Below are positions 33,078 to 45,149 of a stretch of 64,000 nt of DNA, piece by piece. The stretch's first letter is position 1; each line of letters starts with the position of its first letter. The position numbers were made by a program, and so were the translations under genes. The notes below the pieces were generated by a model. That model was given only the letters and a program-made list of their open reading frames with translations, was not told where the DNA came from and searched no databases. This stretch comes from Catonia carolina (lineage: Eukaryota > Arthropoda > Insecta > Hemiptera > Achilidae). The stretch is taken from contig JAQMRL010000006.1 in assembly GCA_035578175.1 (NCBI GenBank), forward strand, positions 67,109,001 through 67,173,000, read 5' to 3'.

Positions 33078-34670
33078 ACTGAAATATTCACACTGATGAC
33101 AAAACAACATATTTTAATACTCGCTTTACAAGAAACGCGTTTTACTGCCGCAAACACTTTTGATTCTGGGAACTTCAGGATGTTTATAGGACAACATGAA
33201 TCAAGAATAGGGGCTGACCTACAGCAACTCGGAATAATATTCTGCGTAAACAAACGGATCAAAGACTCAATAACAAAATCACACTCACCTTCTGAAAGGA
33301 TCTGTACTTTAACAAGGAAATGCGGAAATAAGAGAGACACCAAATATGTAATGCGTACGCCCCTATCAAAGTGGGCAATCGGAGAAATCCAGAAAAGGCG
33401 GAGATATTATGGGAACCGCTAGAGATAAAGGACCAGATAAAAGCGTCCGAATTTCAGATGGTGAATTCAACGCACTAATCGGAAAAAACAGTTCCGGAAG
33501 ATTGTCAGCGACTATCCAGCACACAAGAGAACAAACCGGAATAATAAAATATTAATTGAATTGTGTGAAACATTTCATCTTAAACAGATGTCCACTAATT
33601 TCATGAAACTCCCTGGGAAACAGAAAATAATTATGACGAACTCTGGGAGGAAAATTTGGTGAATTCCAAAGAGATCACGTTACAATTTTGGAGGAAAACA
33701 CGAAGAAAATCATGATGAAGAAAATCGTGTGGAAAGATGAAGAACCCGAAGATAAATATTTTTAAAAAATCAAGGTGAAGAAACAAAACTGCATCCCCTC
33801 CAAATGTAAGAGGACTTCTAAAAATAGCAGTAGAAATGCATAACAACGAAGCTGCCGAAGAAGACTGAATCTGTGCAGAAGTGTTGGGGAAGTAACCATC
33901 CAAGCACATGGAAAAGATCTGGGTAACTGAGAAGATTCCCTGTGAATAGAAAACGGCACTGATACATCCACTGCATAAAAAAGGAGGAAGAACGGATGTA
34001 AACAATTACCGCGAAATTTCTATTTTATTCGTGACGTAAAAAGCACTTTCCAAAAAACCGTTTGACTAGAGTAGACAAACAGTAGATCAGAAACTGGTTG
34101 AACATCAAGCCGGATTCAGGAAAGGAAGATCCTATGGAGAGTAGATATTAAACGTAATTTTAGTACTTGAAAGTTATATTTCAAGAGATATAGTGGTAGT
34201 GTTTGTTGATTTTAAAAAAGCTTATGATTCAATCGACCTAAAAACACTACTGATATTTTAGAAGAATTTGGAGTGGATGTGAAGATAACGGCAATCATTA
34301 AAGAAACATTAATACAGACACGATAAAAAGTAAAAAATATAAAAAGTAAAATTTTTAGGAGAAATCTAAGAGTTTGAAATCAAAACAGGCGTTAGGCCGG
34401 GTTATGGACTGTTACCGAGGTTTTTACCCGTGTGCTAGAGAAAATAATACAAGAATGGGAAATGGAACTTGCCAATAAAGGATTCTTAAAACACAGTAAA
34501 CAATGGAAGACCAATGAACGGTATAAACTGTGTTGCTTTTACAGACAACCTAGCAATCGTTTCTAGGAACATGAAAACACCAATAGAATTTATCAACGTG
34601 TTATATAAGAAGAAGCTGATAAAGCAGAAATACAGATTTCCTTCGAAAAACTGAATACTCAACGAACATA
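33078..34670 (+). pseudogene. RTE-like LINE ORF, heavily degraded
   Basis: Motifs in order across three frames: LILALQETRF (endonuclease Glu), NAYAPI at about 33350, AGFRKGRS (about 34110), VFVDFKKAYDSID (34200-34240), GVRPGYGL (RT motif GVRQGDxL, altered, about 34390) and AFTDNLAIVS (about 34535) where the catalytic ADD should be. Both the frame breaks and the lost Asp residues mark a dead copy. It adjoins the end of the foldback. Confidence 0.8.
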
Positions 34671-34679
34671 AAAAAAGCC

Positions 34680-35150
34680 CCGCGTCACTATATAATATTA
34701 GTCCATATCAAACCAACTTTTTTCTGTAATCCTGGGTTCTCTTGGGTAGAGTACAACAAAGGAGATATGGCCTACACCAGTTTCGTTTCTCAGAACCTGG
34801 CTTTTTAACATATTACACACATCCTAATTACTATAAATCCATCCCACGAGGCAATATTGGGACCCGTTGGTCGTTGGGCTAAAATTAACGGCACTTTATC
34901 AGGATTGGTCGTCCCGCGTCTGTGCAATACTACACCTCACTTACACGCGGCATACACATCATCCTCATTTCATTGGGCCATACGATGACTTACTGTTTAC
35001 AAGTTGAACAGATTGCAACATACACATTCAGCATGTAGAAAATAATTACTATAAAAAATAATGAGTACCTATCCTTACTTTTTTCCCAAAAACCAGTAGG
35101 CCTACGTGTAACCTGTGGAAATCGTTTATTGTAAAGAACATTAATGTATC
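34680..35150. other. Unassigned
   Basis: A less AT-rich block at 34720-34990 with no convincing frame. Nothing recognised. Confidence 0.35.
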
Positions 35151-35154
35151 TGAA

Positions 35155-35910
35155 GAATCGACTGTTTGTTTTCGAAGTGTGAATATTTCAGTCTTATAAT
35201 GATACGTTAATTTTAAAAATCTGGTGTGAAACACTCGCACAACTTTCTCCTGCCAATGCAAATAATGAACAATATAATCTAACATTAGTAATAAAACATT
35301 AGAAATAAACAAAAAACTAATGAGTGCAAAAGGATCCTAACAGTCTTAACAAATTTAAGTTTACAATTTCAGTCTACTTATAATTAAGTACTTAAATTAT
35401 ATACTTATAATATTATACTTAAATTATATACTTATAATTTAAGTCTACAAGGATCTTTCGAGGAGTGCAACACTAAAGTACATGTTCCTACAACATACTG
35501 TAAGTACTTATTTTATTTATTTTTTGTTATCGTTTTTTACAGCTTTGTAAAGCTGGACCAAAGTTTATTTATAATTTATACATTGTTTACCAAATTCTAT
35601 TTCTAAATCTGAAATGCCACCCGAAGAAACCTACTTATATGAGAGGGTTCTAGAAGATCTTAAAGGCTTGCTGGTGCTTGCTACCCTCTAGCGGTACGTA
35701 ACTTAAGTTTCACGTAACAGCTTCATATACAATGTTCTGTTCTTGAGATATTTTGTTTATACACGAACGCACATACACACACACACACACACAGACCAAT
35801 CACTTAAAACATGTTTTTTGGGTTTAGGGGGTCTGAAAACTCTATTTTGAAAAATCGACATGAAAACAATTTTATTTTCCTTCATATATATCCGTATAGA
35901 TAAGAGAAAG
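35155..35910 (-). repeat. Two foldback-family fragments around a unit-A-like piece
   Basis: 35165-35330 matches the complement of 32950-33095 (TCTGGTGTGAAACACTCGCAC). 35690-35910 matches the terminal arm (TAACTTAAGTTTCACG, then ACATGTTTTTTGGG and AAATCGACATGAAAAC) and includes a (CA)n tract at 35770-35792. Between them, 35420-35685 resembles the tandem-array unit near 38540-38700 and 38910-38950 (GTCTACAAGGATC, TTTGTAAAGCTGGACC, GATCTTAAAGGCTTGCTGG). Confidence 0.65.
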
Positions 35911-35944
35911 TAAAGAACTTTATAAGATAGCTGTTAACTTACTA

Positions 35945-36723
35945 CAGGGTGATTTTTTAGTCCTGTTACCCAATTGTTAATGTCTGGTAATTTTTTTCTA
36001 AGAAAGGGATATTTTGTTTTGTGACACAACGTTGGTAGCCCTACCCAACCGGTATAGATACGACAGTTTGAGTTGATTCTCCTTGAGTTGCGTAAAATTT
36101 TGTGCTGTTTCCAGTTGTGTTACGAACAGAATGTCTTTTACCCTAGAACAACGGGTTTTCATTCTTGAACAATATTTTGCTACAAAATCGTATGCGAGTG
36201 TAAAAGAATCATTTCAAATTAAATTTTTTTGTGTTCCTCCACTCTATTCTAGTCAATTTCTAGGCTAACTAACTGATTTTTAGAGGCAGGTATTGTTTGC
36301 AGCAGAAAACGTAGTGGTCGACCAACTCTCTTGACAGATGACGTTAAGAGAATGTGAAAACAAGGTTGCTCAATTCTCCATGGAAAAGTTTACAAAAACT
36401 TTCCTTGCATGTTGATTTGTCTATTCGAGTGCTCAGAAAGCTGCTAAAAAATTGAAATTGTATCCGTATCACATACGATTAGTTCTAGAGCTTCAGCCTC
36501 CAGATTTAAACAAGAGATTGTTTTAGGATAAAAGACATTCTGTTCGTAGCACGACCGGAAATGGCACAAAATTTTACACAGCTCAAGGAGAATCAACTCA
36601 CACTGCCATATCCATACTGGTTGAGTAGGGCTACCAACTTAGTGTCACAAAACAAAATTTATTTTTTTTAGAAAAATATTACCAGACATTAACAATTGGG
36701 TAGAGGACTAAAAAATCACCCTG
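35945..36723 (+). mobile_element. Tc1/mariner-type element, internally deleted, ~205-bp inverted repeats
   Basis: Starts CAGGGTGATTTTTTAGTCCT and ends with its complement. TA lies at both edges (35943-35944 and 36724-36725). The inverted repeats of about 205 bp reach into the start of the transposase (complement of AGAATGTCTTTTACCC at the right). Remaining coding bits: MSFTLEQRVFILEQYFATKS (from 36131, helix-turn-helix) and KKLKLYPYHIRLVLELQPPD (about 36450). The catalytic domain is missing. A non-autonomous copy. Confidence 0.85.
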
Positions 36724-36739
36724 TATAAGGAATTCTTCT

Positions 36740-38105
36740 TCTTCTTCTTTTCGTTTCAGCCATCTGTAGACCACGAGAAACAATCAGCATTAGGATTTCC
36801 TTTTCCTCCTACCGGCTTTGATGTCGTCCCAGTACTTCTTCGACCTCACCCTTGCAGCCTCTCTCCTCTCCTCAGACCACTCCACCGTCCTCCTCAAAGA
36901 AACGCGCTCCCGAAAACCAGCAAAAGCTCTGACAGCCTCTCCAAACGTAGCTCTATTCAACATTCCTTCCTCGTCGATTCCAATCTCCTCCATATCTCTC
37001 ATCACCCCCTTTAACCAATCATTTTTATTCTTCTTTTTATACAGAAAGTCAAATATTCTTTTGGTTAATCTGCTGTCACTCATCCTGAAGAGGTGTGCAA
37101 AGTAGTTGGCTCTTCTCTTTCTAATAGCATCCTCCAGTTTCTCAGCTTCATTCGAGAGGTATAACTCTGATGTTGGCCTTAGTCTGTAGGCTCCTTCTTC
37201 ATTTTTCGTTGGACCTAGTATTGTTCTGAGGACTCTCCTCTCTATCTTGACCAGATTATGCAGTAGCCCCTTGTAATTTAACGATAGGCTTTCTGCTGCA
37301 TATTATACCTCTGGTCGAACTACTGTGTTGTAGTGCCTGATTTTTGCTTTTATTGATATTGACCGCTTATTGTAGACGTTTCTGGAAAGTTTGACAGCTA
37401 ATTCTAATCTCTGTTTTCTGTTGAGAAGAGATTCCTTTTCCTGATCATTCGGCTGTATCCATTCACCTAAATATTTAAATTTGTCCTTCCTATAGACTGT
37501 TCCATACTTGGTCTCAATTTTATTCTCCAGGATTCCTCTGGTTGCAATGAATTCTGTCTTTTCAAAGGATATACTCAAACCCACCTTTTCAGCTATTTCT
37601 TTCAGGTCCTCAATTTGAATTTTGGCTTGGTTCAATCCTTCTGAGAAAATCGCTATATCATCTGCAAACGCTAGGCAATCAATTTCAATTTTACGATTTT
37701 TAGGTCCGAGATACAAACTTTGGGATTTCTTACTCAGCACTTCTCTCCACTCTCGTATCACCTTCTCCAGAACGCAATTGAACAGGAGAGGTGACAGGCT
37801 ATCACCCTGTCTAACGCCTGATTTAATTTCAAAATGGTCTGACACTTCCCCTGCAAATTTCACCTTTGATATTGTATTTGTCAGAGTATCTTTTATGATA
37901 TTGAGGGTTTTGCTATCTATTCCTGTTTCGTTGAGAATTTTGAAAAGAGCATTCCTATCAATGCAATCATATGCTTTTTTAAAGTCTACGAATGTGACAA
38001 TTGTATTCTTATTACTTCTCATTCTATACCTCAGAATCGATTTCACAGCAAAAATTTGGTCCGTGCAAGATCTGCCTTTTCGAAAGCCACCTTGATATTC
38101 AATAA
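36740..38105 (-). pseudogene. RTE-like LINE, reverse transcriptase to C terminus, 5'-truncated
   Basis: From 38105 the minus strand reads EYQGGFRKGRSCTDQ, VTFVDFKKAYDCIDR, IKSGVRQGDSLSPLLFN, DCLAFADDIAIFSEG (catalytic Asp pair intact), SFEKTEF and KFKYLGEWI. A long open frame (38046-37303) ends at a stop replacing part of the next motif. The C terminus resumes on the same strand with ERRVLRTILGPTKNEEGAY and ends in the 97-aa frame 37083-36790. The 3' end is a short GAA microsatellite (36727-36746), typical of RTE. It is the best-preserved RT here but lacks the endonuclease half. Confidence 0.88.
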
Positions 38106-38198
38106 GGAATTCTATTAATTATGAAAAAATAATTTCTTATTTATTTACAATTTATTTATTTAGAAACACATACAAAAGGCTGGTAAAACTGTTGGGTT
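38106..38198. other. Short AT-rich gap
   Basis: Spacer between the LINE and the tandem array. Nothing recognised. Confidence 0.4.
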
Positions 38199-38714
38199 GT
38201 GAGTGTGTTGATCGTGCGTAACTGCTGAACTTACATTAATAACATAGTTTAATATAATGCAGTTTAATTTTTTCCTATTTAAATAAATTTTTTCTATTTA
38301 CATATTTTTATACATTAAAAATATTTTGTTGGCATAACAACCAAATATTTTATTTTTCGTTTCCATAGCTATAAAAACCAATAAATATATCATTCTTGCC
38401 TAATCAACCCAGTGCAGAAGTACTAAGTAACCATTGCTGCACCAGAGAAGTATCATGGAGTACGTAGAACACTACGCAGACATAGAAGTATAAGTTCAAC
38501 AAGGATTTTAACACAAACAAATCCAATCTACAAGTCTACAAGGATCGTTCAAAGAGTACAGCACAGGTACATGTCCTACAACATACAGTAAGTACTTATT
38601 TATTTTTTGTTTTGGTTTTTTTACAGTTTTGTAAAGCTGGACCCACATTTATTTATTTATACATTGTTTACCAAATCCAATTTCTTAATTTGAAATGCCA
38701 ACCAACCGAACCTA

Positions 38715-38906
38715 CTTTTTTTTTATTTATTTATTTAACGTCGCATCAACTGCAACAGTCATTAGTGACAACGTTGGAGTGCAACTGTGGATGATGAAAT
38801 GATATTTTTTTGTAATGTATGAAAATATGCCGTGCCTGAGTGGGATTCGAATCCATGACTGGATGATGAGAGGCAAGCAAGTTACCAACTTTGCCAATGC
38901 AGCTGG
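38715..38906 (-). repeat. tRNA-derived SINE (tRNA-Met-like head), variant tail
   Basis: On the minus strand it has a head CCAGCTGCATTGGCAAAGTT, a B box GGATTCGAATCC and a GCACGGCATATTTTCATAC linker. The tail (CACTCCAACGTTGTCACTAA) differs from the main subfamily. It splits unit A at CCTACTT/TACTTTTATAAG. A decayed version at the same place in unit C (41698-41765) shows that it entered before the duplication. Confidence 0.8.
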
Positions 38907-39206
38907 TTACTTTTATAAGAGAGATCTTGAAGATCTAAAGGCTTGCTGGTGGATGCACAGGAAAATGCTTCTTGTCTTATCGAGACAAGGTAACTTTCTG
39001 CTCATCGCATGTCAATTTGAAGGAAGATCTAACTTCAAATTGGAATCTGTTACACCAAGTTTACAACGTTTAAACGAATTGGCAAAACTTAAGTCATTGT
39101 CTGAACCTCTAAACGAAGAGTTCAGTCAATGTTACCGGGAGGTTCAGAGCGTAAAATTTAAATTTTTTAAATTTAATTCTTGACACAAACAAATCTATAA
39201 GATTTT

Positions 39207-39378
39207 TTTTTTTTTTTTGTTTAACGTCCGACTGTTCTGCAATTACTGCTAATGCAGACGGTGAATGATGAAATGATTTTTTGTAACGTATGAAAAAATG
39301 CCGTGCCTGAATGGGATTCGAACCCAAGACCGCATGATGAGAGGCAAGCACGTTACCAACTTCGCCAATGCAGCCGGC
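39207..39378 (-). repeat. tRNA-derived SINE (tRNA-Met-like head), full length
   Basis: The minus strand starts GCCGGCTGCATTGGCGAAGT, with anticodon-loop-like CTCATCA, B box GGTTCGAATCC, a body ending GAACAGTCGGACGTTAAAC, and poly-A. About 170 bp. Sits in the LINE tail of unit A. Confidence 0.88.
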
Positions 39379-39611
39379 GAGGAGGAGAACGTTCTATGAG
39401 GAGAACTGGTAGAACAGACAAGAGGTGAAGATTGAGGTGTGGGATGCGACAGTAGCTGTAGGATCTCCGTTTAAGGTAAGTAAAGTAAGTACTTAGGTGT
39501 TGGAGTACATTGTAGTCAGTATTAGTTAAATAGTGCAGTAGAGTTGTAGCATTAGTATTTTAATCCAAGTTAACGGATACTGTTACGTTGTGTTGATCGT
39601 GCCTACGTGCT

Positions 39612-40024
39612 GAACTCACATTGTTATTTAGGTCATTAGCCGAAAGGCTGGTTTAAACCTGTAGAAGTTTTACTAAGTAAAATGAGAAGAGAGGTGGAGA
39701 GAGATGCCTTCCTCACTGAGTGAAACAGTACACTTATCAATATGCTGGACCCTCTGAGAAGCAAATTTTCCACTCTGAAAATGACACCTTCACTTCATTC
39801 ACCACATAACTTGGCTGTATAATGAAATTCATTACTTTCTTCAGAGGTAATACCTCTTATTAGTGTCTTTTACACCTCTGCCTCTTCTGTTCTTAAATTA
39901 TTTAGTCATTTAATTGGCTGGCCATTTGATAAGAAACAGAACAATTCATTTCAGCCCTGGTACTAACAGATTGAGTGTAAATAATTTCCATGCCACCTGT
40001 CTGTTATGGGTAGGAACTCACATT
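39612..40024 (-). repeat. (AAC)-tailed SINE-like retroposon, copy 5
   Basis: Element 39623-40013 on the minus strand. The target duplication GAACTCACATT lies at 39612-39622 and 40014-40024. It lies inside tandem unit B and is absent from A and C, so it inserted after the duplication. Confidence 0.88.
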
Positions 40025-40228
40025 ATTAACAAAATTAACTCTAATGCAGTTTAATGGGTTTTTTTTATATAAATAGGCTTTATATTCATATAGATTAAAA
40101 AAATCTGTTGGCATAATCAAATATTTTATTTTTCGTTTCCACAGCTAAGAAAAACTGACATAAATCATTCTTGCCTAAGCAACCCAGTGTAGAGGTAATA
40201 AGCAACCACTGCTGCAGTGAAGAAGTAT

Positions 40229-40402
40229 CATAGAGCACTTTTTTTTTCTTCTTTTTTTTTGGTTTAACGTCCGACTGTTTTGAAAATTGCTGCTAATGCA
40301 GATGGTGAAGGATGAAATGAATTTTTTGTAACGTATGAAAAATGCCATGCCCGAGTGGGATTCGAACCCAAGACCGCGTGATGAGAGGCTATTATAGAGC
40401 AC
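40229..40402 (-). repeat. tRNA-derived SINE, 5'-truncated, with target duplication
   Basis: Element 40239-40392. The flanks CATAGAGCAC (40229-40238) and TATAGAGCAC (40393-40402) form the target duplication. Unit C shows the empty site ATCATAGAGCACGTAAACC at 41459-41477. The head is missing up to the anticodon region. Confidence 0.88.
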
Positions 40403-40723
40403 GTAGAACACCTTGCCAATTTCGTACGTACAATAACAACATACAAGTTTACATTTTGGTGAAATTACAAATAAATTGGTCAATCGGTGTTTGAGTTATA
40501 AGCCACTAAATGCATCCAATGTGTTGCAGCAACACAAAAACCAGCTCTTTTTTTCTTCTTATCCTGATATCGGAATATTAATGAACGCTAAAAATATAAA
40601 ATTGACATGTAACAACACAGATTGAAATTAGCTAAATTTTGGTGTATTGTACATTAAAATTGAACAATTGGTTTTGAAATATCCAGGCTCCAAATTCAGG
40701 TATCTAATAATAAAGAAATTGCC

Positions 40724-41090
40724 GGTAAATGCAGTCGAGATGGATTACTTGAGAAGAGCTTGTAGAATCTCTCAGCTAGAACATGTAAGAATGAAGAAGT
40801 AACAGCTCAAGCAGAGGTGCACGATAAAAATTATAGAACGCTTAGAGAAAAGGCAATTTGATTTGGTATGGTCATGTATGTTGCATAGAAAATAAAATGT
40901 GGCCGAAAAGGATCTTTTAAGTACCAGCCAACCGCTCAGAGGAACAGAGGCAAACGCTGTGGAACTTTGAAAGGAGTGAGAGAGGCTATGCGCCAGAGAG
41001 GGCTGGAGGAGGAGAACTAGTGGAACAGACCGAGATGGAGATAGAGTTGTGGTATGCGGCAGCAGCTGTAAGATACCCGCTTAAGGTAAG
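40724..41090 (+). pseudogene. LINE ORF2 C-terminal fragment
   Basis: The plus strand reads AVEMDYLRRACRISQLEHVR, WYGHVCCIENKMWPKRI and then LVEQTEMEIELWYAAAA. This is the familiar C terminus of RTE/RTE-X-like ORFs (VEMDxWRRxxRxSR...RWYGHVxRM). A frameshift lies in the poly-A run near 40855. Followed by a LINE 3' tail shared with tandem unit A. Confidence 0.7.
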
Positions 41091-41890
41091 TAAAGTAAGT
41101 AGTTAGGAAAGTGAGTACATTGTAGAGTAGTATAATTAGTTTATATAGTGCAGTACAGTTGTAGCATTAGTATTTTAATCAAAGTTAGCGGAAACTGTCA
41201 CGTCGTGAGTGTGTTGATCGTGCGTAACTGCTGAACTCACATTATTTATAAAGTTAAATCTTATGCAGTTTAATGTTTTTCTAGAAATTTTCTAAAATCT
41301 GTTCTATTTACATATTTTTATACATTTAAAAAAATTTGTTGGCATACCAACCAAATATTTTATTTTTAGTTTCCATAGCTAAGAAAACCAATATATCATT
41401 CTTGCCTTATCAACCCACTGTAGAAGTAATAAGTAACAATTCCTGCTGTGAAGAAGTATCATAGAGCACGTAAACCACTATGCGGACATGGAAGTTTGAG
41501 TTCAACAAGGATTTTAACACAAACAAATCCAAATCTACAAGTCTACAAGGATCGTACAGTCAGTACTTATTTATTTTTTGTTTTGGTTATTTTAGTTTTG
41601 TAAAGCTGGACCCACGTTTATGTATTTATAAATTGTTTACCAAATCCCATTTATAATTATGAAATTCCAACCACCCGAAGCTACTTATTTTTATTTATTG
41701 TGTAACTGTGGATGATGAAATTTTTTTTTTGTAACGTATGAAAATATGCCGCGCCTGAGTGGGATTTACACCAAGTTTAAACGAATTCGCTAAACTTTAG
41801 TCATTGTCTGAACCTCTGAACAAAGTGTTCAGTCAATGTTACAAAGAGGTTCAGAGCGTAACATTTAAATTTTTTAAATTTAATTCATGA

Positions 41891-42587
41891 CATATTTTCT
41901 ATATATGATGACATTTTGGTGTTTTCATAGTGAAAATACCCTTCTTTCCTCCTGGTTCAAGCACCACTAAAACAACCTACAATATTAAAATCTTAAACCA
42001 AATTTAAATATTATTTAAAAATATATTTCAATTTCAACATCCTAAACATATTTTTTAACCTACAAAATTAAACTACAGCTTTTTTTAAAAAATTACCAAT
42101 ATACTAAAATTAAACTAGGGTACATGTATTTTTAATTAACAAGAACCTACACTTTACATACACCCAGACATGTGATCACATCACCTCTGTGATGAATCAC
42201 ACCAATCAACCTACAAACTAATCAAAAATTAGAAAATATAAAATAAATATAAATAAGAAATTTCAGTTTATAATTAAATTTATTTCATGAAACATGGAGA
42301 TAAATCAAGAAAATTAACTAAGAAGTATAGAAAGAAATTTCCAGCTTGCATTTTTTAGTGAATACCGACAAAAGTAAATTTAGCATACAATAAAATGAAT
42401 CAAGAGCAGGAGATCAAATAGTTATTAAAATAATAAAGTTGCACTTACAAAACTAAAAAGTTCTTGTCCGATAAAATATTATGAAATTGAAGAATGAAGA
42501 TCAAAGCAATTCTCCAAAAATAATACACAACGAAGATATTCTGAAACGGAAAAGGTAATGTTTGATTATTACTTTATTGTTATTATT

Positions 42588-42620
<33 letters not shown>

Positions 42621-44188
42621 GTCACATCTGACTTAAAAATTCACAATAATACTGTACAATTTCTTATTTTCTTAGGGGGGTTTAGAAAATAGAAGAGTTA
42701 AAAATTTTATTTTCCTGTCACGGGAGTGGAGTCATCAGGTTGTTGTGGCATTTGATGAGTATGATATCAATTATATAATAAAAAAACTGACAAGACAAGA
42801 AATGGGGTCTGACGAAAAATTTTGCTAAAATGAAATATCTACAAATTGGCATACCTGGCCAAAATTTACAGTTGAAGGGAAACTGTAGAAGTATAAGAAG
42901 AGTATAGATGCATAGGATCGTCGCTTAGTAAAGAGGGTGAAAGAGGGTGATACTAAGTAATAGCTTACAGAATTATGCAAGGGAGACAAATATATATACA
43001 GACAAATATATTATACAATTTATTTTAAAAAAAAGAGAAAAATAAATTATGTAATATAAGTACAAAAAAAAATTGACTCTGGGAAGGTAGCAGTTTAAAT
43101 TATCACTTCAACTTTAAACCACAATTACTCAAAAAGCACTTTTTATGGTTGGTTCCTTTCTGCTTAATGCTGTCCAATTATCCGGAAGGAGACAAAAAAA
43201 AAGTTGGAAATTGAAATACAATTTGCTCGTTACTACACTATCTCAAAGGAAGGTGAGATCACTCCACTGCACAAAAAGGTCAAAACAGATCCACAGAATT
43301 ATTTATAGACTGATATCTCTAATCTGTGTGATCGGTGAGTCAGTCCTGTAAGAACTGAGCTTGCGCTCGGGATGATGACGTCATAGTTGGCTACCTTGTT
43401 GTTCAGGGAATTTGAAAAAAAGGAACTTTTGAAATTTCTTTATTTGGAATTTACTGCTGTATAATTGGGGGAAAGATTGGCTCGGAATTGGGACAACAGG
43501 GAGAACCTTGTCGTGGGAAGAGACGCTTTTTCTAGTTGAGACCCCTCTCAACTATTATTTATTGTGTTTTTATTGGTATTTTGTTATAATTTTTATTGGA
43601 AAAATTGTAAATGTTTGAGATTTTGATTATAAAAGAAAAATTAATTTACATTGACTGATGATGTGGATTTTGGAAAGGGAAACAGGTTTCTGGTGTTTCT
43701 ATTAGACAAAAAATCAAATGTTTAATCTATAAAGGTTATTGATAATAGATAAAATTTTTGTTGAATAGCTCCACAAAAAAAACCAATGTATTGCTGTATT
43801 CTTTAATTAAGAGAAAATGTTAGCATACGACATGACAATACAGCATTCTAAACGATTACATGACGGGTTTCCCAGGAGAGTTATGATAGTTCTAAAGTTT
43901 TTGTAACAATAAGAACATTCTGAGGTAAATTTAAATTGCTTATCCTCAACACAGAATTAAAAAACAAAATTCCACAAGCATCCCAGTTTGCTATAATTTG
44001 TTGAAGCAATACATGGTGACATACCCTAAGTTTATCTGTAGATCTAGTGATAGTTTATTCTAGTAAGCAAGTTGCTACGCAGAGGAGGTCCAGGTAAAGC
44101 AGACCCTCTATCTAATTCATGTGCTACAGAGCTGCTACTAGTGGGTGATGACAAAACCGTTAGTATCTACCTAACCGTTTACCTTTTT
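41891..44188. other. AT-rich, no gene; (ATT)n at 42578-42620
   Basis: About 2.3 kb with a TTA/ATT microsatellite (42578-42620). The frame at 43145-43351 shows no domain, although CTTTTTGTGCAGTGGAGTG (minus, 43259-43277) resembles a LINE reverse-transcriptase motif. A TGACGTCA box lies at 43376. No gene supported. Confidence 0.4.
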
Positions 44189-44416
44189 TTACCAGGTGTC
44201 AACGAAACTGTTAAAGAATAGCTTCTTCTTGTCCTTAATTTCCTTCTTTATTTTTCGAATTGTGGAAAGAGAAACATCACAGTAGATAGCCGCTTGCTCA
44301 CGGCTTTTATTAAGAGGCACGGATAGGCATTTCTGTTTAGCTTCAACTTCACAACATTTTATTACATTGTGTTCAGCACTGTGAATAATTCGACCACGTT
44401 TTCGATAAACGGACAT
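44189..44416 (-). pseudogene. Probable helix-turn-helix N terminus of an IS630-like transposase
   Basis: 75 aa: MSVYRKRGRIIHSAEHNVIK, then KSREQAAIYCDVSLSTIRKI (helix-turn-helix) and KEIKDKK. This resembles the N terminus of a large insect family of IS630-related DDE proteins. The catalytic part does not follow on this strand. A 54-bp piece (44203-44255) is repeated at 44942-44995. Confidence 0.5.
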
Positions 44417-45149
44417 TTGTGTTTACAGTAACAAACAGTTATATTCGTACAGTTAACCTACAAAAGGTTCCTTCAAAGAGATATACTGTATATGCTCAGG
44501 GTATAGTACAAGTTTTTATGTTTATCGTACTGAAATTAAAGCAGTTGGGCATGCGCACTGGTGCTTTTCCCCCTTTACCTCTCGTTGCAAATAAGGGCAA
44601 ACTCATGACTCAAGTGACTATACGAATCTCTATTATTTTTGTTCAAATCAGGTGTACACCCAATTTACAATGGGTAAACCCTCCATTGGAGTATTTGTAT
44701 ATCTACGACACATCAGAAAAGTAAACTTTTTCTAATTTGATATGTATTTGAACTAAGTACAATAATTAAAAACTAATTTTAAAAGATTTTCCTGTTAAAA
44801 AAAGTTAAAAAAGGTGTACTACCCATTACGAAAAATATTGAAAAACAAAAATAGGGGTCCTCATTATATCCACATGTTCTCATAATCCACAGATATAAAT
44901 GTACTAAGTCACCCTGTCAAAATAAGATTTAAATTCGATGAAACTGTTAAAGAATAGCTTCTTCTTGTCCTTAATTTCCTTCTTTATTTTTAAATGTACT
45001 ATTTACTATTTATTTATAAATGTACTAAGTCACCCTGTCAAAATAAGATTTAAATTTTCCTCAGGGAGAACATGCTGCATACATTTTATTAGGAAAAGGA
45101 AACAACATCATTTAAAACATAAACTGCTCTTTGAAGCTAATCTTCACCC
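44417..45149. other. Unassigned, with small duplicated pieces
   Basis: No gene. TACTAAGTCACCCTGTCAAA occurs at about 44900 and 45021. The intervening 44942-44995 segment is a copy of part of the transposase fragment at 44203-44255. Confidence 0.4.

Larger units (their letters stand above)
38199..41890. repeat. Tandem array of three related units (A, B, C)
   Basis: Each unit starts near GAGTGTGTTGATCGTGCGTA (38199, about 39590 in altered form, and 41207). Each continues with AACCAAATATTTTATTTTT and AGAAGTATCATAGAGCACGT-like sequence. A and C also share a putative intron-like block (AGTAAGTACTTATTTATTTT to TTTGTAAAGCTGGACC). A and B end in a LINE 3' tail (GGTAAGTAAAGTAAGTA). Later SINE insertions differ between units. 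C is truncated. An open frame in A (38815-39183) is made of SINE plus unit sequence and is not convincing as a gene. Confidence 0.75.

Noticed and set aside
38815..39183. 122-aa plus-strand frame as a host gene
   Set aside because: The first third is antisense SINE sequence and the rest belongs to the tandem repeat unit. Unit C shows the same region decayed.
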